Shown here piece after piece: positions 36,593 through 45,154 of a DNA stretch of 64,000 nucleotides (within the stretch, counting starts at the first letter, position 1; every line of letters starts with the position of its first letter). The DNA comes from Pirellulales bacterium (GTDB lineage Bacteria > Planctomycetota > Planctomycetia > Pirellulales > Lacipirellulaceae): contig JAKVCC010000011.1 of NCBI GenBank assembly GCA_022448265.1, positions 62,001 through 126,000 on the forward strand. Reading direction: 5' to 3'. The position numbers and the translations under genes are program-made. The notes below the pieces were generated by a model, which was not told where the DNA came from, did no database searches, and saw nothing but the letters and a program-made list of their open reading frames with translations.

Positions 36593-37642
36593 TTAGTAAT
36601 CGGTCGCTATAGGTTCCCCAGGTCGTGCCTCTGGCGTCGAGAGTGCCTGCCACACGTTCAGGTCAATCGAATCGCCGACGAAGCGCACGCTACTGTCGGC
36701 CAGCAGCAGATTGACGCCACCCGGATGATCGCTGCGGGCGGTGACGATATAGTCCCGAGTACTCCAATCTGGATACGTTCCGATGCAAGGGGATCTCGCT
36801 GTCGACATACACCACTGCGTACGCAGCTGATCAGGTATGCTGCTGTTAGGAGTATGGTTGTGCTGATAGAGGGGGCCCTCGGGATAGTGCATGACGCCGC
36901 GGCCGTCGTATTGATAGTGGTCGGCTGAGAGCTCAACGTCCGCCTGATTGACTATGCGAATCTCGCTAAGCAAAACCGTCTGCGACGTACCGTCGGGAAT
37001 TTGAGACATCTTGAGCCAACTGTTGATAAAGAAAGCTCCTGCTGCCTCGCGTCCGCCCTCGCGTTTCCATGGCCGACCATTATCAGCGGCACCAACATGG
37101 CATTCCGACATGGGCCCCACCCCATTGTTGGCGACGTAGGTTCCCTGGGCCAATTGCGTTCCTGAGATATCCTGCCGCTCGTTAGAAGGGCATTGAAACA
37201 AGGGGATGTGAAGGTTCCAAACGCTCTTGCCCCCGAATGAAAAGTGCCACTTGCTCCAATCGATGGCGTCGTGCAAACCAAGTTGCTCGATGTAGGGGAG
37301 GATCAGCCCCACCCAACTCGTGTCGGTGGGACAGCGCTGGCCCGGGGGACCCTTTCCGGTCCCATAGTACGTACAAAATCCGGCGGGAAATGTCTGCTTG
37401 GCGTCATAGCGCAGATGCAATCCGATCCCAATTTGCCTGAGGTTATTAGTACACGTACTCCGCCGCGCCGCTTCACGGGCAGCTTGCACCGCAGGTAGCA
37501 GTAGCGAGACCAAGACACCGATGATCGCGATCACAACTAGCAATTCAACTAATGTAAACGCAGCGGCGTGCCATCTGCCGCGGCCGCTCACGGCTGGAAG
37601 CCTGACAAGCGAAAACGTTTTTTGCTGTTTGCAATAACCCAT
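36593..37642 (-). CDS. DUF1559 prepilin-like protein
   Basis: A 349-residue protein with a type IV pilin-like N-terminus: a short basic leader, then [20 protein letters not shown] and the AREAARRSTCTNNLRQIGIGLH block. The body is DUF1559 with the pattern ISQIPDGTSQTVLLSE and the closing HPGGVNLLLADSSVRFVGDSI. The residue before the cleavage site is Ala rather than the usual Gly (AAFTLVEL), so prepilin processing may be altered. It lies upstream of the small transthyretin-like lipoprotein on the same strand. The family is expanded in Planctomycetes; its function is unknown. Confidence 0.92.
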   Translation of the reverse strand: MGYCKQQKTFSLVRLPAVSGRGRWHAAAFTLVELLVVIAIIGVLVSLLLPAVQAAREAARRSTCTNNLRQIGIGLHLRYDAKQTFPAGFCTYYGTGKGPPGQRCPTDTSWVGLILPYIEQLGLHDAIDWSKWHFSFGGKSVWNLHIPLFQCPSNERQDISGTQLAQGTYVANNGVGPMSECHVGAADNGRPWKREGGREAAGAFFINSWLKMSQIPDGTSQTVLLSEIRIVNQADVELSADHYQYDGRGVMHYPEGPLYQHNHTPNSSIPDQLRTQWCMSTARSPCIGTYPDWSTRDYIVTARSDHPGGVNLLLADSSVRFVGDSIDLNVWQALSTPEARPGEPIATDY

Positions 37643-37796
37643 AGCACAATTACCCTTTGCAATTTATAACGCTACTGCCCTTGGCTACAATCTACCTTAC
37701 AAAGTGCTACAAACGTATCGGACGCACACGGTTCGGGAAATCAGACATCTAATGTAATCCAAATGGCGCATAGCTACCAACACGCTACTCGCGCGA

Positions 37797-40700
37797 TCAC
37801 GGCCCTTCCACGGTAACCGCCATTACCACCGGTGCGGTAAAGTCGCCTTCCAGCAATTCTATGTCGGTAATCAGATCCTCACGCTTGGGACGCACCACGA
37901 GATAACGGACTTGCCGCCCATCTAGATCAAAAGCATGCTCCGAACCAGGCACGTCATTCCGGCTAATATAGTCGGCAAAATGAATGCCGTTTCGCAAATC
38001 ATGATCTTCCTGAGTTCGGTCGGCATAGTGCAGTCGAACAGTCAACGAAACACTCTCGTCCTTGTACACCGGATATCCCCAGCCGCTGACACCGCTAAGC
38101 ATATGAATGGCGCGAGCCGGTCCGTTCCAGGAGATCCGAACCGACTTGGGCATCTCCCGGGGAATCGGGTGCGGACCGTGCAGCAAGATCACGTTGGATA
38201 CGGTGCCTTCTTCGGGATCGGTCAGGTGAAACGGAATTCCGCCAAACGTCTTAGGGCCCCAATCGGGAAAGACCAAACGTTCGGTCACAGACTCTTTCGC
38301 GAGGAACATGCCCCGATCGCTGGCAATGGTGGCAACACTACTTAAGTCGAGGGGCAAAAACTTGCCGCGTCGGGTTAGGAACTCAAGCAAATCGGTAATC
38401 TCGCGTGGCTTGACTTGTTTCTCAAAACCATCGGGCATCAGCGACTTGGGCGACGCCACCAACTGTTCGATATCTGCGCGCAAGATCACCTTCCGCTTGC
38501 CTTCCGCGTCGATCAACTCCACAGCCGTTTTCGATTCCGAGGCCAACATGCCACTGGCGACCAAGCCATCGAGCGTCACTATCGTGTAAACACGATAGTT
38601 TCCTTCCACACTGCGACTGGGATCGATCAGGTGCATCAGGAGCTCCGACTTGGGATGCACGGCCATACCCGTAAGATTGGGACCGACATGATTGCCTTCA
38701 CCGCCGTGAATGTGGCACTTAGCGCATTGTTGTTTGAAAACCAGCTGTCCCGCGTCTGGATCACCCACCTGCTGAGCTAGCGGCATTAGCTCATCGAGCA
38801 CCTTTTGGCGATCCGGATCCGGCAGCGCTCCACCGGCGGCCAGTAGGGCCTGCGCGCGCTCCTGAAGCGGCTTGTCCGGGTGGTCGGCAAGCGCCCGCTT
38901 CTGATCGATTGAGAGTTCCACGAGTTGTACAGCGCCGCGGTCCACCGCGTCGAGAAGCGCTTGGGTCGATTCGGCGCGGCTTAACAGAACCGACAGGGCC
39001 GTCTTGCGGGACCGCGGCATTAATTCTGAAAATCGGCTGATAAGGTGCGGGCCAAATCCCGGCGCTTGACTCGCGCGGGTCGCGCGCACAATCCCTTCAG
39101 CAAGATTGGGAGGCGTCTGCGGCGTGATGCGGTCAAGCACCTCCGTTGCCGTTTCGATGCGGTTAGGATGAAATTCAACCAATTGGTGGGCCGCGGCGAC
39201 GCGGTCTTCGACCAACAGGTCGGCGTCATCGAGTCGGCCATACAGCGACTCAGTTACGCCTTGTGCAAACCGGTCAAACCGATCGCTTCCCCAACTGCCG
39301 AGTAGTTTGATCAGCATTGCCTGGCCATTGAGTGACAATCGAGACAGTAGTCGCTCCAGGTCTGCTTCAGCACTAGGACCCAGTGCCGCCGCCTTACCGA
39401 CCGGCCACCCGCGGTTTAAGCCACCGACAATCGCATTAGCGACAACCGGCTCTGCGTTGGCCAATCCAGCGAGCAGACCACCCAACGAGTCGACGGCGCC
39501 GCGACGTGCGTAATGTTCGGCCACGATTCCGCTAATCTCAACAACCTTTGGAATACTAGCCACCGAGCTATCCGCCCCACAAACTGCGTCCAGAAAATCA
39601 TCGCAATGTGCGGCCGCTGCGCTGGTCGCCGCGTCAGGTATCCAGCGATCTTCGCTGTTAATCGGACGCGTTAGAGCTGCTAACATCTTGTCGCCGACGT
39701 CAGGAACCCGGGGCATGTCGGCCAGCGCCAGCAGGGCCGCCAGGCGAACCTGAGGCGACAAATCGATTAGAAGATTGGCGTCTAGGAGCGCAGCGGCTGA
39801 TGCGGATGTTGGCGGCAGTACGGCAACAGCCGTCCGCCGCACTCCGGCAGAGCTATGCTTGAGGGCAGACCAGGCGACGGCTACCAAAGGGGAGTCTTCT
39901 AGCGATCCTAGGCCATGCAGTGTCCAAAGTGCATGAATCGCCCCCACGTTCAAACCAATCTCGTCGGTGGATCCGTCGCGGACCAGTTCAACGAGTGGCT
40001 TAGTAATATCGGCTTTGCCCCGTTCGACCAACAAGCGCTGCGCATGCCGTCGCCACAACAGGTTTGGGTGCGCAAGCGCCCTGACAAGTTGGCGGGAACT
40101 AGCATCCGCTAAGGTCGTGGAAACGGAGGACACACCTGCTTTAGACACCCCGTCGTTGCCACCATAGACTACGCGATAGATGCGGGCGTGTTTCTTGTCA
40201 CGCAAATCAGAGACGTAGGCGGAGCCTTTGCCCGTCTTGAAACCTTCAGGTGTTGGATTGTGTTGGACGATGTAATTGTACCAGTCGATCATCCACATGT
40301 GGCCGTCGGGCCCAACCTCCGACATGATGGGCGCGGTCCACTCATCGTCGCTAGCCACGAGATTGAATGGGCTCGTCGCCGAGAAATTGCTGCCCTCGGG
40401 CTTGAGCAAAAACGTACCAATCAGATGACCCGTTGGTGCGTTGACAAAAGCCGTGCGGTTCCAATACTCCGGTGGGTAGGTACGGGCTGTATACAAGGCG
40501 TGGCCGGCCGCCGCGGTATAGCCTCCGTGAACGTCGACTTGTCGCACCTTATCGGTGACCGGTTTGAACTTGTAATTGTCTGCGATTGACCACAACACGA
40601 GTGATGGTGTCCAACCCTGCACCCGTTCGTAGTAACGATTCGCAATCGCCATGTATGTGCTTGGATTGCCGTTCGCTGTGGATCCAAACAGGATACCTTC

Positions 40701-42188
40701 TTCACTGAGGCCGACCCCCCAAGAGTTATTATTGTTGCTCCGCAAGAACTCCAGCTCCTTGACTTGCACCTCGCCATCCACCCGATCGACCTGAAAGCGA
40801 TAGAACCCCTGAGAAAACGAATGTTCGTCGCCAGCAACAGAGCCCTTGAAGCCCGAATAACCGACGTTTCCATAAAACCAATTGTCGTGACCATAGTTCA
40901 AGTTGCTTGGTCCGGAGTGGGTGTCGTGGATACCCCAACCGGTGAACAAGACTTTTCTTACATCAGCCTGGTCGTCGCCATCGGTGTCTTCAAAAAACAA
41001 GGTGTGCGGTGCCTGGTGCACAATCACGCCGCCGTGTGAAAAAGCGATGCTCGTCGGAATACTCAATTTGTCGGCAAATACGGTAGACCGATCGGCCTGC
41101 CCATCCCCGTTTGCATCCTCAAGAATCCGAATCCTGTCGTTACCTAAACCCTCGGGTTGCATGTCGTTGGGATAGTCAATCGTTTCGGCGACCCAGAGTC
41201 GCCCGCGCTCATCCCACGCCATGCATATCGGCTTGCCCACGATTTCGGGTTCGGAAGCGAACAATTCCACGCGAAAACCTTCCGGGACAATCATGTGCTT
41301 AAGCGACTCCTCAGCGGAAAGCGGCTTGGGCATCGTGGAGAAGTCCTTACCCGCGACGCCCCAATTCTCACCGGGGGCATAGTTGGGAATCTTGGTCGCA
41401 ACCTCAATCATCTCAAAGGGCGCGACATCAGTACGCGCGGCGGTCATCTCCGGAACGGGAAACGGACGATCCCGCATGTAAGCAGGCGCTTCGTTTGGGT
41501 CGCCGCCGGCGGCCCACCGAATCCCCCGTTCGACTAGGTTGTGAAACCCCTCGTTGCTCCAGGTACGATGGTCGTGCCCCCAGGCCGTGTAAAACACTCG
41601 CCCCTTGCCATGGGTGCGGGTCCACGTCCACGGTTCCCGCCCTTCGACATCGACCCGATACTCGAGCACCTCGCGGTCCTGCTCATTGTGTTTGTGATGC
41701 ACATAGGTCTCGTCCCAGCTTTCAAAGCCTCCAAATCCATCCATGATCGGATGATCGGCACGGGCGGTTGTCGCGCGAAACACTCCAGCGCCATGTCGCT
41801 GAAACTGGGCGCCCATCAGCGCAATGACCGGTTCAGAATTTTGGAAGCAAAACGTGGCACAATGGAGCGGCACGAATCCAGCTCCCGCGGCGACGTAGTC
41901 CAGTAGCGCTTTTTCTTCTGCGGGGTTGATCGTATCGATATTGGCATAGAGCAGCAGCGCATCAAAGCGATTGAGGTTCTCGGGGTTCAAGTCGGTGACG
42001 CTCTCTGTGTAGACGAGCTGAATTCCGCGCTTAGAGAGCGCTGGTTTTAGAAGCTGAAGTCGCTGACGCGGGCGATGCGGACCGTTGTCACCTAAAAACA
42101 GAACCTTCAGTTCCTTGGCAACAGCAGCAGGCTGGGGAGAGTGCATGTTTGCAAGCACAAACACGAGTGCAACAATGAGGCATTTCAT
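37797..42188 (-). CDS. ThuA - PVC-type dehydrogenase - HEAT - cytochrome c fusion
   Basis: About 1463 residues from the ATG at 42188, which directly precedes a signal peptide (CLIVALVFVLANMHSPQPAAVA); a TTG at 42242 is less likely. Residues ~25-245 are a ThuA-like domain (KVLFLGDNGPHRPRQRL, FVPLHCATFCF, VFYTAWGHDHRTW). Residues ~295-680 are a PVC-type propeller dehydrogenase (EGFRVELFASEPEIV, RLWVAETIDYPND, LNYGHDNWFYGNVGYSG), followed by HEAT-like helices. A cytochrome c domain has CAKCH at 1155-1159. The last ~180 residues (KTFGGIPFHLTDPEEG) form a beta-rich NPCBM/CBM-like extension. ThuA domains are linked to trehalose and other sugar use; together this suggests an extracytoplasmic sugar oxidase. 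Confidence 0.9.
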   Translation of the reverse strand: MKCLIVALVFVLANMHSPQPAAVAKELKVLFLGDNGPHRPRQRLQLLKPALSKRGIQLVYTESVTDLNPENLNRFDALLLYANIDTINPAEEKALLDYVAAGAGFVPLHCATFCFQNSEPVIALMGAQFQRHGAGVFRATTARADHPIMDGFGGFESWDETYVHHKHNEQDREVLEYRVDVEGREPWTWTRTHGKGRVFYTAWGHDHRTWSNEGFHNLVERGIRWAAGGDPNEAPAYMRDRPFPVPEMTAARTDVAPFEMIEVATKIPNYAPGENWGVAGKDFSTMPKPLSAEESLKHMIVPEGFRVELFASEPEIVGKPICMAWDERGRLWVAETIDYPNDMQPEGLGNDRIRILEDANGDGQADRSTVFADKLSIPTSIAFSHGGVIVHQAPHTLFFEDTDGDDQADVRKVLFTGWGIHDTHSGPSNLNYGHDNWFYGNVGYSGFKGSVAGDEHSFSQGFYRFQVDRVDGEVQVKELEFLRSNNNNSWGVGLSEEGILFGSTANGNPSTYMAIANRYYERVQGWTPSLVLWSIADNYKFKPVTDKVRQVDVHGGYTAAAGHALYTARTYPPEYWNRTAFVNAPTGHLIGTFLLKPEGSNFSATSPFNLVASDDEWTAPIMSEVGPDGHMWMIDWYNYIVQHNPTPEGFKTGKGSAYVSDLRDKKHARIYRVVYGGNDGVSKAGVSSVSTTLADASSRQLVRALAHPNLLWRRHAQRLLVERGKADITKPLVELVRDGSTDEIGLNVGAIHALWTLHGLGSLEDSPLVAVAWSALKHSSAGVRRTAVAVLPPTSASAAALLDANLLIDLSPQVRLAALLALADMPRVPDVGDKMLAALTRPINSEDRWIPDAATSAAAAHCDDFLDAVCGADSSVASIPKVVEISGIVAEHYARRGAVDSLGGLLAGLANAEPVVANAIVGGLNRGWPVGKAAALGPSAEADLERLLSRLSLNGQAMLIKLLGSWGSDRFDRFAQGVTESLYGRLDDADLLVEDRVAAAHQLVEFHPNRIETATEVLDRITPQTPPNLAEGIVRATRASQAPGFGPHLISRFSELMPRSRKTALSVLLSRAESTQALLDAVDRGAVQLVELSIDQKRALADHPDKPLQERAQALLAAGGALPDPDRQKVLDELMPLAQQVGDPDAGQLVFKQQCAKCHIHGGEGNHVGPNLTGMAVHPKSELLMHLIDPSRSVEGNYRVYTIVTLDGLVASGMLASESKTAVELIDAEGKRKVILRADIEQLVASPKSLMPDGFEKQVKPREITDLLEFLTRRGKFLPLDLSSVATIASDRGMFLAKESVTERLVFPDWGPKTFGGIPFHLTDPEEGTVSNVILLHGPHPIPREMPKSVRISWNGPARAIHMLSGVSGWGYPVYKDESVSLTVRLHYADRTQEDHDLRNGIHFADYISRNDVPGSEHAFDLDGRQVRYLVVRPKREDLITDIELLEGDFTAPVVMAVTVEGP

Positions 42189-42374
42189 ACTGAAACCCTT
42201 GTAAAATTTCGTCGTAGAGTTTCCCAGACAGTTGGAACGCAACTTCTTGCTACTCCGCTTGGTGCCGTCATGCGACTGGAGGCGACTGTGCTGTCTGCGG
42301 ACTTTTCTTTATGCCGAAGCTGAGCGAAGGCATAGACAGGACTACAGAAAACTCCTGAAGAAGCCTGTTTGCAA

Positions 42375-43604
42375 TTATTGCGCTTTCTCATACGAGAAAT
42401 CAAGTTTCTTGAGCGCGAAGAACAGGATAACACAGGCAACAACCAGAAACGCCGCCGCAATGACGAACGGCGCCGCTGGAAAGTAATAAGGGTAGTCGCT
42501 ACTAGTGAAAATATAAAAGACATTGGGGTAGAGTAATAGGCTAATGATCAGCGTGACGTTGACCAGACTCGTCAAAGCCCCTTGCAGATTGCCCTGCTGC
42601 GTGTCGGGCACTGAATTGGAGGTGACACTCTGCAACGTGGGTCCTGCGATACCGCCTAGAATATATGGCACGAGAAAAACGTAGACCATCCAACCCTCAC
42701 TCGCCAGGCAAAACAACATCATCCCAACGGCATTGAGAATAAAACCGGCCATGATCACATTTTTGCTACCAAATCGCCTCACCGACCAGCCGACCAGGCC
42801 CAATTGAACCATAGCCACCAGTAACCCGATAGATGCAAGGCTGTAGCCGACCTGCGATTCGTCCCAGGCAAATAACTCCATGGTGAAAAATGACCAAATA
42901 GAGGCTATGACGTGGCCTGCGATATTTGCCATGAAAATTGCGGCGATCAGGGCGCCCAGCCCCACGTAGGCTCTGAGGTGAGCAAGCGAAACTCCGGGAA
43001 TCATTTTTGCATATCTGACCGCTCTGCGTTTCTCCTGAGGCAAGGATTCAGGAACTAGGACAAGTCCATACGCGAAGTTAAGCAGTGTGACGCCAGCAGC
43101 CACAAAAAATGGAACTTGCACGCCCCACTGCGAAAAATAACCGCCTACCACCGGACCAATAATAAACCCCAGCCCCCAGGCGGCACCCACCATGCCAAAG
43201 TTGCTCGCCTTGTTTTTCTTAGTGCTAATATCTGCGATGTAGGCAGTGGCCACAGTGTGGCTGGCGCCGGTGATTCCTGCCAATATGCGTCCTACAAAAA
43301 GCCAGCCAATCGTCGGAGCCAAGGCGTGGAATATATAGTCAAGCCCTAAGCCAAATAGGGAGACAAGAAGCACGGGCCTGCGGCCATACTTATCACTCAA
43401 CTCGCCAAGTATCGGTGCGAAAACGAATTGGACAATGGCATAAGACGCCATCAGCCAACCGCCCCATCTTGCAGCATCGCCGAGGCCCTCACCAGTCAGG
43501 TTCTGGATCAGGGTTGGGATCACCGGAAGAATAATCCCGATACCAATCACATCCACCAAAATCGTGATGAATATGAAAACGAGCGATGCCTGACGATTCC
43601 TCAT
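42375..43604 (-). CDS. MFS transporter of the TetA/DHA1 type
   Basis: A 409-residue transporter with twelve predicted membrane helices. The motif A loop between helices 2 and 3 reads GELSDKYGRRPVLL, and the motif C-like region is GAAWGLGFIIGPVVGGY. The opening VFIFITILVDVIGIGIILPVIP is typical of the TetA group of drug:proton antiporters. Environmental members of this group export varied compounds, so tetracycline resistance should not be assumed. It stands between the ThuA fusion and the DUF1501 gene on the same strand, and could instead move a product of those enzymes. Confidence 0.9.
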   Translation of the reverse strand: MRNRQASLVFIFITILVDVIGIGIILPVIPTLIQNLTGEGLGDAARWGGWLMASYAIVQFVFAPILGELSDKYGRRPVLLVSLFGLGLDYIFHALAPTIGWLFVGRILAGITGASHTVATAYIADISTKKNKASNFGMVGAAWGLGFIIGPVVGGYFSQWGVQVPFFVAAGVTLLNFAYGLVLVPESLPQEKRRAVRYAKMIPGVSLAHLRAYVGLGALIAAIFMANIAGHVIASIWSFFTMELFAWDESQVGYSLASIGLLVAMVQLGLVGWSVRRFGSKNVIMAGFILNAVGMMLFCLASEGWMVYVFLVPYILGGIAGPTLQSVTSNSVPDTQQGNLQGALTSLVNVTLIISLLLYPNVFYIFTSSDYPYYFPAAPFVIAAAFLVVACVILFFALKKLDFSYEKAQ

Positions 43605-43650
43605 AGAAGACGAAGATCGCCGACGCGACCGAATGTGTAAAAGAGGCGGG

Positions 43651-45144
43651 TCAGGACAGGATCTCGGTTACCACACGCGCAGGTTCCACTCCGGTGAGCT
43701 TGGCGTCGAGGCCCTGCACTTTGTAACTGAACCGCTGGTGGTCGATGCCCAGGCAGTGGAGTAACGTGGCGTGGAAGTCGCGGACGTGGACCACGTTTTC
43801 GGCAATATTGTAGCCGTATTCATCCGTGGCGCCGTACGTAAAACCACCACGAATACCGCCGCCGGCGAGCATGGTTGTAAAACTGCGGGGGTGGTGGTCG
43901 CGGCCGTCGGCACCCTGCGTGTAAGCAGTGCGGCCGAATTCGCCGCCCCATACCACCAGCGTATCGTCAAGCATGCCGCGCTGCCGGAGGTCCTTGACCA
44001 GTGCAGCCGATGGTTGATCTGACGCCTTGGCCTGGCGGGTAATGTCGCGCTGCAGCCGGTTGTGCTGGTCCCAACCCGCGTGAAATAGCTGCACAAATCG
44101 AACACCCTTTTCCGCCAGGCGGCGTGCCAAGAGGCACTGGTAGGCATAGGACCCCTGTTTCATGACTTCGGGACCATACATGTCAAGGATGTGTTGCGGT
44201 TCGTCAGAAAAGTCGGTGAGCTCTGGCACAGAGCTCTGCATCTGGTAGGCCATCTGGAACGCGTCGATGCGGGCTTCGATTTCTGGATCGACAAAGTGAT
44301 CAAAATTGATTTGGTTAAGCGCGTTGATCGCCTCGATCGATTGCCCGCGAGTCTGGTGGTTGACGCCTGCCGGGTTGGAAATAAACAGCACCGGATCGCC
44401 CGTCGACTGGAACTGCACGCCCTGAAAGCGGCTTGGCAGAAAGCCAGAGTGAAAATAGCGGCTCAAAACAGGTTGGTCAGTAATGCCCGACGTCATAACG
44501 ACAAACGCCGGCAAGTTGGCGCATTCCGATCCCAGCCCGTAATGCAGCCACGAACCCATCGCGGGACGACCGGTAATTCCGCGCCCCGTTTGCATGAACA
44601 TCATAGCTGGATCGTGATTGATCGGCTCGGTCTGCATTGATTTTATAAAGCAGACCTCATCGGCCACCTCGGCCATGTGCGGAACCAGGTCACTGAACCA
44701 CTGTCCCGACTGACCATGCTGTCCAAATCGAAACGGTGAACCGAAACAAGGGAAACGGGCCTGCGACCGAGTCATTAATGTTACGCGCTGGTCGCCCTTG
44801 ATGCTCGGCGGCAAATCAAGACCATCCTCAGCATTGAGCCGCGGCTTGTAGTCGAACAGGTCGATGTGACTGGGCCCACCCGCTTGAAACAAATAAATCA
44901 CACGCTTAGCACGGGGCCGCAAATGGCCGTTTAGCACACCCAGCGTTGTGGTTGGGCTTGCCGCAGTCGAGGTGGGGTCCAACAACGACGCAACCGCCGC
45001 CATTCCCAGACCTGCCGAGGTGCGCGCGAGAAAGTGCCGCCGCGACTGCAGGAATGCCGATCGGGAAGGTTGGGCCACGCACGAAATATTTTTAGTTTGT
45101 GAATCAGACATTTTTTTGCTCATCAAGCATCGCTCATCGGACAT
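43651..45144 (-). CDS. DUF1501 protein with Tat signal
   Basis: A 497-residue exported protein of the DUF1501 (alkaline phosphatase-like/sulfatase-like) family. A Tat motif lies in SRRHFLARTSAGLGMAAVASLL. Family landmarks are AKRVIYLFQAGGPSHIDLFDYKP, KQGSYAYQCLLARRLAEKGVRFVQLFHAGWDQHN and VVWGGEFGRTAYTQGADGRDHHPRSFT. The first 35 residues are unusually long for a Tat leader, so a start at the ATG at 45111 is possible. It follows the DUF1549/DUF1553 gene by 10 bp, the standard two-gene unit in Planctomycetes, so the two are an operon. Enzymatic role unknown. Confidence 0.92.
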   Translation of the reverse strand: MSDERCLMSKKMSDSQTKNISCVAQPSRSAFLQSRRHFLARTSAGLGMAAVASLLDPTSTAASPTTTLGVLNGHLRPRAKRVIYLFQAGGPSHIDLFDYKPRLNAEDGLDLPPSIKGDQRVTLMTRSQARFPCFGSPFRFGQHGQSGQWFSDLVPHMAEVADEVCFIKSMQTEPINHDPAMMFMQTGRGITGRPAMGSWLHYGLGSECANLPAFVVMTSGITDQPVLSRYFHSGFLPSRFQGVQFQSTGDPVLFISNPAGVNHQTRGQSIEAINALNQINFDHFVDPEIEARIDAFQMAYQMQSSVPELTDFSDEPQHILDMYGPEVMKQGSYAYQCLLARRLAEKGVRFVQLFHAGWDQHNRLQRDITRQAKASDQPSAALVKDLRQRGMLDDTLVVWGGEFGRTAYTQGADGRDHHPRSFTTMLAGGGIRGGFTYGATDEYGYNIAENVVHVRDFHATLLHCLGIDHQRFSYKVQGLDAKLTGVEPARVVTEILS

Positions 45145-45154
45145 TGCTCATTTA

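Noticed and set aside
42375-43604. Tetracycline resistance determinant
   Set aside because: The protein is TetA-like only at superfamily level; there is no tetR partner and no mobile context.
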